Shown here: piece after piece, positions 44,414-53,471 of the stretch | How the letters are laid out: each line of letters starts with the position of its first letter | Numbering within the stretch: the first letter of the stretch is position 1 | Source of the DNA: Algibacter mikhailovii | GTDB taxonomy: Bacteria; Bacteroidota; Bacteroidia; Flavobacteriales; Flavobacteriaceae | NCBI RefSeq assembly: GCF_014651495.1 | Contig: NZ_BMWZ01000007.1 | Coordinates: forward strand, 224,198 to 288,197 | DNA: 64,000 bases | Reading direction: 5' to 3' | Made by a program: the position numbers and the translations under genes | The notes under the pieces: model-generated | What the model was told of the DNA's origin: nothing | Databases searched by the model: none | The model's input: the letters and a program-made list of their open reading frames with translations, nothing else

Positions 44414-46129
44414 TTAGTTATTTGAGTATACTACCTTGCCTCTAAATATGGTTTGCATAACGTTTGTGTTGTAAATGTCTCTTTTATCAATTTCTAACAA
44501 ATTTTGATCAAGGATTACAAAATCGGCTGATTTTCCAATTTCTATCGAGCCAAAGTCATTCGCATAGTTATAACCTAAAGCCTGAGCTCCCCCCAAAGTA
44601 AAGCCTTTAATTGCTTGCTCAATGGTGATAGCATTAGATATGTTAATGGTCCCTAATTCTGACTGCCCTGGTACCTCCCTAGTAACCCAGCCCTGCATAT
44701 AATAGAATGAATTAGGTTCTGGCACTAAAGACGAGGGGAAGTCACTTCCGAATCCCGCTATTAGACCTTTTTCAATACTGGTTTTAACAGGGTATTGCTT
44801 TTGATGCCTTTCTTTTCCGAGGGGCGTTTCTACAAATAATTTCATTTGAGGATGTGGCACTGCTAACATAGGAGAAAAATTCATTGTTACTTTTTTCAAC
44901 TTAGAAAGTCTATCTAAATCGGCTTCTTTTACAAATGGCGCATGCCCGAAATGCAGTACACCTTTAGAGTCTGGATAGGTAGCCTCTGCTTCTTCAAAAA
45001 TGTCAATAATTAACGTTGATGTTTGGTCTCCCATTGCATGAATATGCACAGAGATATCTTTAGAATGATAATCTAATATAGCCTTACTATAATCCTCAAT
45101 TGGCAAATACATAGACCCTTTTGTGTCAGGGGCATCGGCATAGGGCTCCGACAATAATAGTGTATGAGAATCAGCTGCTCCATCAGCAAATATTTTTACA
45201 TAATGAGGTTTAATTAATTCTGTTTCATATGCTTTCCAGTCGTCAATAAATGCTTTGGTATCTTCGTCATTAGTAACCCTCAGTTGTGATGTTAACCAAT
45301 CTAATGCTGGAAAAAGCCGAACATTTAATTCATCATTTTTCTCAAGTAGCGCTGCCCCTAAAAGATGTGAAGCCGCGCCTTCGGCTGGTTGAATATTGGT
45401 TATGCCATATTTAGAATACCGTACTAATTCATTTTTAAACAAAGGTGCGAATTCGTTAGGGTTCAGGTAGTTCAAATTATTCATAATGGTTACCATACCA
45501 CTTTCTCTAACCGTTCCAGAAGGTTCATTTGTTCCAGGGTAGCGATCAAAAATATAAGAACCTTCATTTTGAAAATTTTCATCAACACCAGAAATCTCTA
45601 GTGCTTTTGAATTAACCCATGCTGAATGACCGCTTTGACTTAAAATAAAGACTGGTTTATCTGGAATAATTTCATCCAGTATTTTTTTATCTGGACTGTC
45701 ATTTTCAAATAGTCCACCAACGTTCCAGTTACCACCTAAATAGACATCTTTGTCTGGGTTTTCATTAACATATTTTCTGATGTCGGCTAAAATAGCTTCC
45801 CGATCTCCTGGATTCGTCAAGTTCATACTTCCTGTTCCCAAATCAACACCAGTAAAAGGGTGCGCGTGCATATCTGTAATTCCAGGCATCACAAATTGCC
45901 CTTTTAGGTCCACTACTTTGGTGTTATCTCCAATTAAAGCATTAACATCAGTTGTTGCGCCTACCTTAATAAATTTACCATCTTTAATAGCAATAGCCTC
46001 TGCCCAGGGTTGAGATTCATTTACAGTATAAATTTTTCCATTGATATAAATATAGTCGGCCTTTTCTTTTATTTCATTTTGGCATGAAAGTAAGAGTGTT
46101 GAAATAAAAATAATTATTATGTATTTCAT
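44414..46129 (-). CDS. YtcJ-like amidohydrolase, lipoprotein
   Basis: 571 residues from ATG 46129, chosen because it begins a lipoprotein signal (FISTLLLSC); a longer frame to 46198 has no signal. The amidohydrolase_3 features include DYIYINGKIYTVNESQPWAEA, MPGITDMHAHPFTG with the HxH metal pair, LGGNWNVGGLF, IFADGAAD, HIHAMGDQ and FGSDFPSS with the catalytic aspartate. YtcJ-type enzymes hydrolyse N-acyl or cyclic amides. It is exported and probably periplasmic. The DUF3179 gene follows directly. An inverted repeat lies 42 bases upstream at 46171-46187. Confidence 0.85.
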   Translation of the reverse strand: MKYIIIIFISTLLLSCQNEIKEKADYIYINGKIYTVNESQPWAEAIAIKDGKFIKVGATTDVNALIGDNTKVVDLKGQFVMPGITDMHAHPFTGVDLGTGSMNLTNPGDREAILADIRKYVNENPDKDVYLGGNWNVGGLFENDSPDKKILDEIIPDKPVFILSQSGHSAWVNSKALEISGVDENFQNEGSYIFDRYPGTNEPSGTVRESGMVTIMNNLNYLNPNEFAPLFKNELVRYSKYGITNIQPAEGAASHLLGAALLEKNDELNVRLFPALDWLTSQLRVTNDEDTKAFIDDWKAYETELIKPHYVKIFADGAADSHTLLLSEPYADAPDTKGSMYLPIEDYSKAILDYHSKDISVHIHAMGDQTSTLIIDIFEEAEATYPDSKGVLHFGHAPFVKEADLDRLSKLKKVTMNFSPMLAVPHPQMKLFVETPLGKERHQKQYPVKTSIEKGLIAGFGSDFPSSLVPEPNSFYYMQGWVTREVPGQSELGTINISNAITIEQAIKGFTLGGAQALGYNYANDFGSIEIGKSADFVILDQNLLEIDKRDIYNTNVMQTIFRGKVVYSNN

Positions 46130-46170
46130 AGTTATTGTTTTAATGGCATACAACGCGTTTTTGAGCGCCA

Positions 46171-46187
46171 ATTTTCCGCAGGAAAAT
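46171..46187. repeat. Palindrome upstream of the YtcJ-like gene
   Basis: ATTTTCC-GCA-GGAAAAT, perfect 7-bp arms. Nearly the same core (ATTTTCCGCAG-AAAAT) occurs upstream of the DUF1254 gene at 51970-51987, in the same orientation relative to the minus-strand gene. Possible member of a flavobacterial intergenic repeat family. Confidence 0.5.
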
Positions 46188-46285
46188 GAAGTGACCAATA
46201 CGCCAACGTTTGGAATTAGTATTAAACTTAAGCATTATTTTTATATCATGTTATATACAGTAGATTATTTAGTTTTCAAATCCGT

Positions 46286-46684
46286 TTACTGCAAATAAAC
46301 TTCTAATGGAATTCCATTAGGGTCACGAAAGTAAAATGCGTAATAAGATGCGGTATAATCAGGGTATTTTCTTGGTGCACAAGTGATTTTTACATTCAGT
46401 TTTTTAATCAATTCATAGATTTTATCAACCTCGTTTTCGTTATTCAATTCAAATGCCAAATGGTCTAATCCAACATTACGGACAAATTTTCCGCTTTTTT
46501 TATTTTGATCAAATCGTATATAAAGATTATGTTCGCCTTGCTTATAAGATTTCATTTTTCCAAAATCACCTTCACTAACATAGTCAATTTCAAATCCCAT
46601 TGCAATCAGTAATTTATCATAAAATAGTTCGGATTCATTGAAATCTTTTACGTTAAAAATAATATGCCCGATTATTGCTTTCAT
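46286..46684 (-). CDS. VOC-family (glyoxalase-like) protein
   Basis: 132 residues, one vicinal-oxygen-chelate domain. The first metal histidine is in GHIIFNVKDF, HLAFEL supplies the next and PLEVYLQ the terminal glutamate. The typical ESELFYDKLLIAMGFE helix is present. These proteins bind a metal and act as lyases, dioxygenases or antibiotic-binding proteins; no specific role is shown. It is a single gene flanked by AT-rich intergenic segments, and the 160-base gap up to the next gene holds GGCTATGGCTAGTTGC-type sequence. Confidence 0.83.
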   Translation of the reverse strand: MKAIIGHIIFNVKDFNESELFYDKLLIAMGFEIDYVSEGDFGKMKSYKQGEHNLYIRFDQNKKSGKFVRNVGLDHLAFELNNENEVDKIYELIKKLNVKITCAPRKYPDYTASYYAFYFRDPNGIPLEVYLQ

Positions 46685-46845
46685 AGAAGTGCATTTTGTT
46701 TATTGTATTGGGTTTCGGCTATGGCTAGTTGCTAGTTACTTAATGTACTAAAGTTAGTAAAAAAGAGACAGCGAGAGGAGTATTCAAAAAATATTCCGAT
46801 TGGCACTTAACAACATCAAGCAATCGCTTGAAGCCATTGTTAGCA

Positions 46846-47730
46846 TTAGTGCTTTTTCACTCTAATCATAATCGTTTTCATAGATTTCTGACTACAGTCT
46901 TTTTTGCCTTCACCATTGTCACTAGTCACGAAAATTGATTCATTATCTGAATAAATTCCTTCTATATTCGTAGCAAAGGAATTTCTCATAAAATAGACTT
47001 CTTTGGTAAGTGATAATAGCATATTTGATTTTGAATTTTTATTAGAAAGTGAATCAATTGATATGTGGTCAATTTCTGTTTTATCCAAATGAGGTTGGCC
47101 CTTCACGTAGTATGATTTTAAACACAATAGCGTATTGTTTTCATAATCGATTGATAATCCTGTATATCGCCATTTTTCATCTTTGTGCTGAACTAAAGTT
47201 TGATTTCTATAATTCAAATTCAAGGAACCATCTTTTTCAGACATTGAGAAAGCATGTATTTCACTTTGGAGTTTTTCATTTTTCTCTCTTAATAAATACA
47301 ATACTTTCGATTCCTCATCAACTGCAATTCCTTCAATACCATATCTGCCTTTAAATAAACTTAAATCTATTCCATTCGGTTTTAAAGTGATTAGTTTTTC
47401 AGTTTTAAGATTGAATGAAAATATTTTACCATTCTTTTCATCTATTAGTAGCAAAAAGTCTTTGAATAAACTTAACCCTTCTATTTCAACGCCATTAGGC
47501 ATATCATCTATGTTTAAGCGAATTGTTTCAATATGAGTCAGGTCTTCTTTTTTGATGACAAATATTTTAGCGCACCGCTCTGCTGCTAAAAACAAATTTT
47601 TTTCATTCCCAGTTAAACCAGAAATTTCAAATTCTCTATCAAAAAATGAAGGAAGGTCTAAAAATTGTATTTGTTGCGCATTAAGTCCCAATGAAATTAT
47701 TCCTATAACTAGTATGATTAAATTTTTCAT
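46846..47730 (-). CDS. Exported phytase-like/SdiA-regulated beta-propeller
   Basis: 294 residues with a signal peptide (1-18, ending GLNA). Repeated strands such as FEISGLTGNEKNLFLAAE, GVEIEGLSLFKDFLLLID, YGIEGIAVDEESKVLYLLR and NIEGIYSDNESIFVTSDNG form a six-blade propeller. The EGI and SDN segments resemble the esterase-like phytase/SdiA-regulated group, which often binds calcium. The function cannot be fixed. It stands alone, with an intergenic repeat (47835-47905) about 105 bases upstream. Confidence 0.65.
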   Translation of the reverse strand: MKNLIILVIGIISLGLNAQQIQFLDLPSFFDREFEISGLTGNEKNLFLAAERCAKIFVIKKEDLTHIETIRLNIDDMPNGVEIEGLSLFKDFLLLIDEKNGKIFSFNLKTEKLITLKPNGIDLSLFKGRYGIEGIAVDEESKVLYLLREKNEKLQSEIHAFSMSEKDGSLNLNYRNQTLVQHKDEKWRYTGLSIDYENNTLLCLKSYYVKGQPHLDKTEIDHISIDSLSNKNSKSNMLLSLTKEVYFMRNSFATNIEGIYSDNESIFVTSDNGEGKKDCSQKSMKTIMIRVKKH

Positions 47731-48137
47731 TTAGCACTTTAGTATTAATGATAACTAGTAATAAACGGTCTATGGCCTTAGATGTCCCATTAAGCCTTAT
47801 AATCCCTTTATTTACTAAAAACTAAAATATGGGCTTTAAAACAGGTGATATCTCTCAAATATAAAGATTTGCATTGTGTTGTTTAGAATAATTCCTATGT
47901 TTTTTCATCGCTTTTTCATCCGCCTTATGATCAAGGTTTTGAAGAAGTAGGACGCAAATATGAGTTTCTTTTTTGAATAAACCAGCTGCGCTCCTTAAAA
48001 AAAACACCTTCGTAACTACTTCTTTATAAGTTAGTTGTGTTTTATTTGTGCTATTTTAAATAAATCTATTAGGGTTTAACATCAAACTTCGCACTGTTGT
48101 AAGTGTAGAGATTATAATAACCATAAAATAGAGTATT
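47731..48137. other. Divergent intergenic region with partial repeat copy
   Basis: 407 bases. It holds a partial copy (47835-47905) of the repeat found at 59720-59886 and 61199-61364. The right part should hold the promoter of the C45 gene. No gene seen. Confidence 0.45.
47835..47905. repeat. Partial copy of the ~165-base intergenic repeat
   Basis: TTTAAAACAGGTGATATCTCT--CAAATATAAAGATTTG and TTGTTTAGAATAATTCCTATG align with the core of the repeats at 59783-59850 and 61260-61325 at roughly 80% by eye. Same orientation relative to the minus-strand gene that follows. Confidence 0.5.
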
Positions 48138-49343
48138 ATGAAAAATTTAAAAAACAACTTAGTAATTGCCCTTATAGTATTGGGGATGAGCATAACAACC
48201 TTTGCTCAAAAAAAACAGATTAATGACATCGAAATACCAAAGGTAGAGACCAGAGGAGGGGTTTATTATTTAGAACTTGATGGAGAGACACCATACATTA
48301 GAGGCTATCAACATGGCGCAGCTATGAAATATGTAATAAAAAGAACCATTGCCCAGTTTGAGCAATGGCTCACAGAAAATGCAAATGAAGACAACCCAGA
48401 ACAGTTAATTAAAGATTTTGCCAAAAATACAGGGCATATAAAATCGGTAAAGAAACGACTGCCTAAACTGTATGAGGAAATGCAAGGTATTGCAGATGGT
48501 GCGCAGGTAGATTTTAATAAACTATTTGTTTACCAGAGTTTTGATGAGGTATTCCTATATTTAATGAGTTCTGGTAGAATCTCGCTTGGAGATGGGCATT
48601 GCACCACTACAGGAGTTTATGGCCGAAACGATTTACCTAATTACGTTACTCATAATAATGATATACCTACCTATCATGAAGGGGCTGTTACAGTTCTAAA
48701 AATTAAATATCCTAACTCTGATTTAGAAATATTGCAGCAAACATTTGCAGGTCAAATTGGACAAAACGGTGTTAACAATAGAGGCGTAAGTGTTGGGGTA
48801 AACACAATTGCTGATTTACCAACAACAGACTATGGGATTCCAGTATCCTTCAATGTTAGAAAAATTTTAGAAAGTGAAACAGCATTAAAAGCTTATGATT
48901 ATCTTTCAACTATGACAGCTGGTACAGCTATGAATTATATGATAGGCGACCGCGATCAAGTAATATCTGTTGAAGCTTGGGAAGATGAGGTTGCTATGGT
49001 AACCGGTTTCGGTGATAACTATGCCGTTCACACCAATCATACACTTATAAAAGATGCTCCTATTACATTCAAAATGGATGCAGAGACAGGAGGAGGAAGT
49101 TACGGCTATACACATCAACGATTACATACAGCCACAGAAATTCTTGATAAAAGTGCGTCATCAATTGACTATAATGGTGTGCGTGATTTAAAAATGGTAA
49201 AGCCTATATTAGTTAACCCCGGAAGCCCTACAGGACGAACCATCATGTGTATGATAGTAGAGATACCTAAAGCAGGAAGTCCGATACTATACACCACTCC
49301 TGATTCACCAAATTGGTATGACCATGTTAGTTTTCAATTCTAA
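48138..49343 (+). CDS. C45-type autoproteolytic N-acyl hydrolase, exported
   Basis: 401 residues with a signal peptide (1-23, cleaved after TTFA). The N-terminal nucleophile cysteine lies in DGHCTTTGV (Cys155), the form of acyl-CoA:6-aminopenicillanic-acid acyltransferase and related amidases that self-cleave before this residue. The beta chain continues with THNNDIP, QQTFAGQIGQNGVNNRGVSVGVN and SVEAWED, as in family C45. Substrates of the family include beta-lactams, N-acyl lipids and N-acyl amino acids. It is exported, so it acts on external or envelope amides. It is followed 185 bases downstream by an outer-membrane barrel gene. Confidence 0.85.
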   Translation: MKNLKNNLVIALIVLGMSITTFAQKKQINDIEIPKVETRGGVYYLELDGETPYIRGYQHGAAMKYVIKRTIAQFEQWLTENANEDNPEQLIKDFAKNTGHIKSVKKRLPKLYEEMQGIADGAQVDFNKLFVYQSFDEVFLYLMSSGRISLGDGHCTTTGVYGRNDLPNYVTHNNDIPTYHEGAVTVLKIKYPNSDLEILQQTFAGQIGQNGVNNRGVSVGVNTIADLPTTDYGIPVSFNVRKILESETALKAYDYLSTMTAGTAMNYMIGDRDQVISVEAWEDEVAMVTGFGDNYAVHTNHTLIKDAPITFKMDAETGGGSYGYTHQRLHTATEILDKSASSIDYNGVRDLKMVKPILVNPGSPTGRTIMCMIVEIPKAGSPILYTTPDSPNWYDHVSFQF

Positions 49344-49528
49344 ATAAAATAAATACCTTTCGTCTTAAAATCATCTGTGGTTACGCCATGGATGATTTTT
49401 TTGGTTAAAAGGTTAATTACTTGGCTGCAGATTGAAAGGCTGTTAGTTAACAAAGTATTTTAATAAAAACAATTTGTGTATTTTTAGACATAGTTTAGAG
49501 TTTAACTCTTATTAAACACCCTTAAGCC

Positions 49529-50341
49529 ATGTCGCAGAGATTCGTCATCTCATTGTTTATAGTATGCTTTTGGTTCGGTCAGACCACTACCTTAGAAGCA
49601 CAGGAAAATCAGGAGTCAGATTCTATATCAAAACCCAACGATTGGAATTTCCGTATTAGTCCTTACTTCTGGTTTGTAGGTTTAAAAGGAACCATATATA
49701 GACCACCCCAACCGGAATTAATGCCAGAGCCTCCGCCACCTAAATATGACATTGATGTGGGATTTAAAGACATTAAAAACTCCATTAAGTTTGCATTAAT
49801 GCTTGCTGGCCAGTATAAGACAGAGCATATTATTACGCAGTTCAATTTTTCATCCTTGATCTTGGAAAGTGAAGCCATTACGCCTTATGAATTGGTTTTG
49901 CAGGACAATATTATTAAGCTGACCTATATGGCTGGGGATATTGGTGTTGGATACAGAGTTGTAAAAAATCCGAAATTTGAATTTGATGCCTTATTGGGAG
50001 CTAAATTTATTTTTTTTAAAATAGGCTTGAAAACAAATGCCATTGGTATTGGTCAAATTGAAGGAGAGCGAAGTCAATATTGGATTGATCCTGTGATTGG
50101 AACAAATTTAAGGTATAGGCCACATCCAAAAATAGAGTTGATAGGCTACGGGGATATAGGACCAACAGTATTTAATACCTATAATACCTCTCAATTTATG
50201 CTTGGTGCAAACTACATGTTTACTAAAACCTTTATGGTTAGTTTCGGCTATAGATCTTACCATCTAGATTTTCCTAGAAAAGAGGCTATTTTCAATGGAA
50301 ACGTTAAAGGTTGGATTATGAAAGTTGGATTTCAGTTTTAA
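49529..50341 (+). CDS. Outer-membrane beta-barrel-like protein
   Basis: 270 residues with a signal peptide (1-25, ending LEAQ). Alternating amphipathic strands such as FRISPYFWFVGLKGTIYRPP, MLAGQYKTEHIITQFNF, YMAGDIGVGYRV and KIELIGYGDIGP, together with a terminal GWIMKVGFQF, fit a small outer-membrane barrel with an aromatic C-terminal residue. Proline-rich segment PQPELMPEPPPP lies in a loop. I cannot name a family. It could be co-transcribed with the C45 gene. Confidence 0.65.
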   Translation: MSQRFVISLFIVCFWFGQTTTLEAQENQESDSISKPNDWNFRISPYFWFVGLKGTIYRPPQPELMPEPPPPKYDIDVGFKDIKNSIKFALMLAGQYKTEHIITQFNFSSLILESEAITPYELVLQDNIIKLTYMAGDIGVGYRVVKNPKFEFDALLGAKFIFFKIGLKTNAIGIGQIEGERSQYWIDPVIGTNLRYRPHPKIELIGYGDIGPTVFNTYNTSQFMLGANYMFTKTFMVSFGYRSYHLDFPRKEAIFNGNVKGWIMKVGFQF

Positions 50342-50379
50342 ATGTCCTAATTACTTATTCATAACTACCGCTAATTATT

Positions 50380-50431
50380 CAAATACTTTAGACATCCACT
50401 AGTTTAAAGATGTTCAGCTTTTTAGTATTTG
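50380..50431. repeat. Nested inverted repeat between convergent genes
   Basis: CAAATACT (50380-50387) pairs with AGTATTTG (50424-50431); inside it ACATC pairs with GATGT. It lies between the + strand barrel gene and the minus-strand DUF1254 gene, a position where it could end both transcripts, although no strong T-run follows. Confidence 0.35.
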
Positions 50432-50466
50432 AGCCGTACGCCGGAGGGTGTGACTAGTCTATGTTG

Positions 50467-51906
50467 TTATAGTTTTTCAACATCGCCAAGCATCCACGTC
50501 TTATAGAAATCTTTTGTTTTTGGTCCATATAGACGGAACAATAGAAAAAAGTCTTCACCTGTAGGTATGCAATTTGCCTCCTTACCTTTTGGAGGATTTG
50601 GTCCAAAATAAATATCATAAGAGCCATCGTCATTAGCAACCATTGTATCTGTATTTCTTGAAGAGAGACCCAATCTAGGAGCATTTTTAATGAAGCCTTT
50701 AGTTTTGTTACTGTATACTATAACAGACCAGAAATCATTTGCAGGTGTATCTTTAGGTACATTTAATTTATAGGTGTCTTTGGCATTAAAAAGGTTTCCT
50801 TCACTATCTTTCAATCCATTTAGATAGAATGTGCCACCTCCTAAATATTTCGGTAAATAGGTAATAAAGAAAAATAAATTGGCCCGATCATCTATGAATA
50901 TTTTCTCCTTGTTTTCGAAGGGAAAGCCTAGCTGTGGTTGTCCTTCTCTAAATTTCCATACTTGCCATTGCGTTTTTCCTTGCCACAAGGGTACCATGGT
51001 TTTGCCTGGCGTAAAAAAATTAGTTTGCAAAGTTTCCCAAGCTAATTCGGTACCTTCTTTAATAGCCTTTTTTTGAATTTCAGAAGGGTTAAACGTTTTC
51101 CCTTTTACAATACCTAAATCTTCTAAAAGGGTGACCATGACTTTATCTTGTTTGCGAACTGGGTTGTTTTGAATTAAATGATCGATATCTTCAAAAAAGG
51201 TGTGATCATAGGTCGGTAAACTATTAAATGCTATGGGGTTAACATGGATGTATTTTGTGGGTGGAGGATTACTTGCCTCAGCCAAACTGTATATTTTTAT
51301 GGTTTGAGCATATTCGGCGGCATCAACATCTGTTGCACCATTGTATAAACGCGGTCTAAATGCAAATCCGATATCATAGGTGTCGAATTTTAATACGATA
51401 TACCCATCAGGAATTGCACCATCATAAGTGTCGGCCACTAATACATACTTTGCACCTTTTCCCTTATCCGCACCCGCTGGTCCTACATCTTCTATAGGTT
51501 GAAACCAAGCATTTACAAAGGAGCCAAAATAGCTCACTTTATCTGAGGCAGCTGGGACATCAACAATCATAGGGCCATTGGCAATACTAATATTACTCCA
51601 AGCATAGGCCGTAACATCATTGGCAGTTAAAAAGCCATGTTTTGAATCGAAAGGTTTTGTTAGGTATAAAACGTCTCCGTAGTCTCCTCCCAAATCTCTT
51701 CGCGTGGCCTTTATGAAGTCTACCAAGGCAACTCCTGGCATTGCCCAAATAGCAGCCTGTGTAGCACGTTGCACCATGATTTGATATCCAATACTTTTTT
51801 CAATGGTGTCCTGTTCCACTGAAGCTTTATCCTTTTTTTCTGCGGAGCAAGAACATAGAGAGAAAATCAATGAAATGATCAAGCATCCTAAAATATTTTT
51901 ATTCAT
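50467..51906 (-). CDS. DUF1254/DUF1214 lipoprotein
   Basis: 479 residues with a lipobox (FSLCSC). The N-terminal DUF1254 region has MVQRATQAAIWAMPGVALVDF, ANDVTAYAWSNISI and NGPMIVDVP; the C-terminal DUF1214 region includes FYLNGLKDSEGN, NDFWSVIVYSNKTKGFI and YDIYFGPNPPKGKEANCIP. This two-domain protein is widespread in bacteria and its fold resembles a pair of beta-sandwiches. Some are linked to cell-envelope or phosphonate functions, but no activity is known here. An inverted repeat lies about 64 bases upstream at 51970-51987. Confidence 0.85.
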   Translation of the reverse strand: MNKNILGCLIISLIFSLCSCSAEKKDKASVEQDTIEKSIGYQIMVQRATQAAIWAMPGVALVDFIKATRRDLGGDYGDVLYLTKPFDSKHGFLTANDVTAYAWSNISIANGPMIVDVPAASDKVSYFGSFVNAWFQPIEDVGPAGADKGKGAKYVLVADTYDGAIPDGYIVLKFDTYDIGFAFRPRLYNGATDVDAAEYAQTIKIYSLAEASNPPPTKYIHVNPIAFNSLPTYDHTFFEDIDHLIQNNPVRKQDKVMVTLLEDLGIVKGKTFNPSEIQKKAIKEGTELAWETLQTNFFTPGKTMVPLWQGKTQWQVWKFREGQPQLGFPFENKEKIFIDDRANLFFFITYLPKYLGGGTFYLNGLKDSEGNLFNAKDTYKLNVPKDTPANDFWSVIVYSNKTKGFIKNAPRLGLSSRNTDTMVANDDGSYDIYFGPNPPKGKEANCIPTGEDFFLLFRLYGPKTKDFYKTWMLGDVEKL

Positions 51907-51969
51907 GTTGGTGTTTTTAATATTTGTTAGCGCATTTGTTTATTGTAATTGGCCTTGTTTGTAAACTAG

Positions 51970-51987
51970 GATTTTCCGCAGAAAATC
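51970..51987. repeat. Palindrome upstream of the DUF1254 gene
   Basis: GATTTTC-CGCA-GAAAATC with perfect 7-bp arms, sharing the ATTTTCCGCAG core of the repeat at 46171-46187. Both sit 40-65 bases ahead of an exported-protein gene on the minus strand. Confidence 0.5.
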
Positions 51988-52066
51988 ACAAGCCAGAATA
52001 CAAAAAACTCCCATGTTAGTACAAAATAGTCATTATTTTAAACCTTGCTGTATGCTCAAATAAAAA

Positions 52067-52474
52067 TCAATTTCCAGATTGGATAATTTTTATGCTGTCA
52101 AAATAATTTCCTGCCTGTACACCAATGGTAAGGGTTCTCGCTGAGCTGGTTTGGTTTTCAGTCATGGCAATGTGAATTTCATTGGTGTTTCTTCTTTCAA
52201 TGGTAAATGCTGTGTCTTCAATTAAAAATTTATCTTGGGTTGTATCAATTTCGCTTATATCGTAACTCCAGTCATCATTTAGAGCTATTCCGTTTATCCA
52301 CCACCAGTTTCCTTCCGTAGTTATAAGCACAGTATTAGATTCTGCAGTAAAATTTATCTCCTTATGGGATAGTTTTATATTATCCTCCCATGCCCCTTCA
52401 TTAGTGTTTTTATCACAAGATAAAAGTCCTAGAAATAGGATTGAAATTACACCATACATTAATTTTTTGGGCAT
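52067..52474 (-). CDS. BACON-like small lipoprotein
   Basis: 135 residues with a lipobox (LGLLSC, Cys20). The mature part is a single beta-sandwich of about 100 residues: LSHKEINFTAESNTVLITTEGNWWWI, followed by FTIERRNTNEIHIAMTENQTSSARTLTIGV and a closing FDSIKIIQSGN strand. The Ig-like pattern and the NW-W motif resemble BACON domains of Bacteroidota surface proteins. Function not known. It starts 592 bases upstream of the DUF1254 gene start with room for its own promoter. Confidence 0.6.
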   Translation of the reverse strand: MPKKLMYGVISILFLGLLSCDKNTNEGAWEDNIKLSHKEINFTAESNTVLITTEGNWWWINGIALNDDWSYDISEIDTTQDKFLIEDTAFTIERRNTNEIHIAMTENQTSSARTLTIGVQAGNYFDSIKIIQSGN

Positions 52475-52682
52475 TGCACTGGTCTTGAATTTTTTATTTA
52501 GTTGTGCTGTCTCCCTTTAGAACAGGACTAAATCATTAAAGCTATGTGCCAAGATAAGCATTTCTGTTTAGGAAATACCGCGGTATAGAAGAATAGCGCT
52601 TGGATGAAATAACATGGATTTTAAAATGCTCATATGGCTAAATAAAAAAGGTTAGTTTAGCTTATTAATGGTTTTTAATATG

Positions 52683-53345
52683 TTAAGTCAAACCAAAGTA
52701 AACACAAATTATGGCAATGGTATCAAAAAAACCATGAACAGCGATAACAAACCACAAATCGTATTTACGTAAGTAGAAAATTAGGGCTAGGATGGCGCCA
52801 ACAACCCCTGTAACAAGTTGCCCGGTGATGCCTTGATAACTGTGCATAAAGCCAAAAAAACAAGCAAGGACGATAATATTAAGTACAATACTAACTTTAC
52901 TTTCTCCAAAGAATTTTACAAATTGTCGCATAAAATAACCGCGAAAGATAATTTCTTCTCCAAATCCTGCTGAAGCCCAAACCACCACTAAAGCTGTTAA
53001 ACAGGCCGAAAGATTGCCTTTCAATGGATCAAAACTTGAATAATCTATTGGCGCTCCGGTGAGTGTTGTAATTCCCGGAACCAATATGAATACATAAAAA
53101 ATAAAGAGGCCCATGGCCACTAAAGGTGCAAGGACCAAGATGTTTTTTAATGTGAATTTTTCGCGTTGAAATCCAAGTGCCGAAAATGGTTTTCCATTGT
53201 ATTCTATATAATTCGCAAGAATAATTAATATGGAAATAATAATATTTACCACATAATTAATCTGGATAGGCCCAAACCATAAAAAGCAGATGATAGCTAG
53301 GGTAAGTAATGGCAGTACTATTTGTTTTAAACTTAGGTTTTTCAT
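52683..53345 (-). CDS. CPBP-family intramembrane protease
   Basis: 220 residues with about seven hydrophobic helices. The catalytic motif EExxxR is present in FGEEIIFRGYF, and the FxxxH partner in FGFMHSYQG. CPBP glutamic proteases cleave membrane peptides or prenylated proteins; in gram-positives they also give bacteriocin immunity. The gene lies 126 bases downstream of the LytTR gene and on the same strand, a common pairing of a LytTR regulator with a membrane protease or transporter gene. Confidence 0.87.
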   Translation of the reverse strand: MKNLSLKQIVLPLLTLAIICFLWFGPIQINYVVNIIISILIILANYIEYNGKPFSALGFQREKFTLKNILVLAPLVAMGLFIFYVFILVPGITTLTGAPIDYSSFDPLKGNLSACLTALVVVWASAGFGEEIIFRGYFMRQFVKFFGESKVSIVLNIIVLACFFGFMHSYQGITGQLVTGVVGAILALIFYLRKYDLWFVIAVHGFFDTIAIICVYFGLT

Positions 53346-53471
53346 TGTGTTTTTTGATTTTTGTTTTAAGCGAAATAATGAACAAAATCTCTGAAAACCC
53401 CTTTAAATAAGTGTGTTTTTACTGAGTGGTCGTAAAATTATAACTGAATGGTAGGTCGTTTTTGGTATTTT

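Noticed and set aside
46800..46845. attC-like segment with ACTTAAC and GTTAGC near the VOC and propeller genes
   Set aside because: The boxes differ from RYYYAAC/GTTRRRY, and no integrase is in the window; calling an integron would be unsupported.
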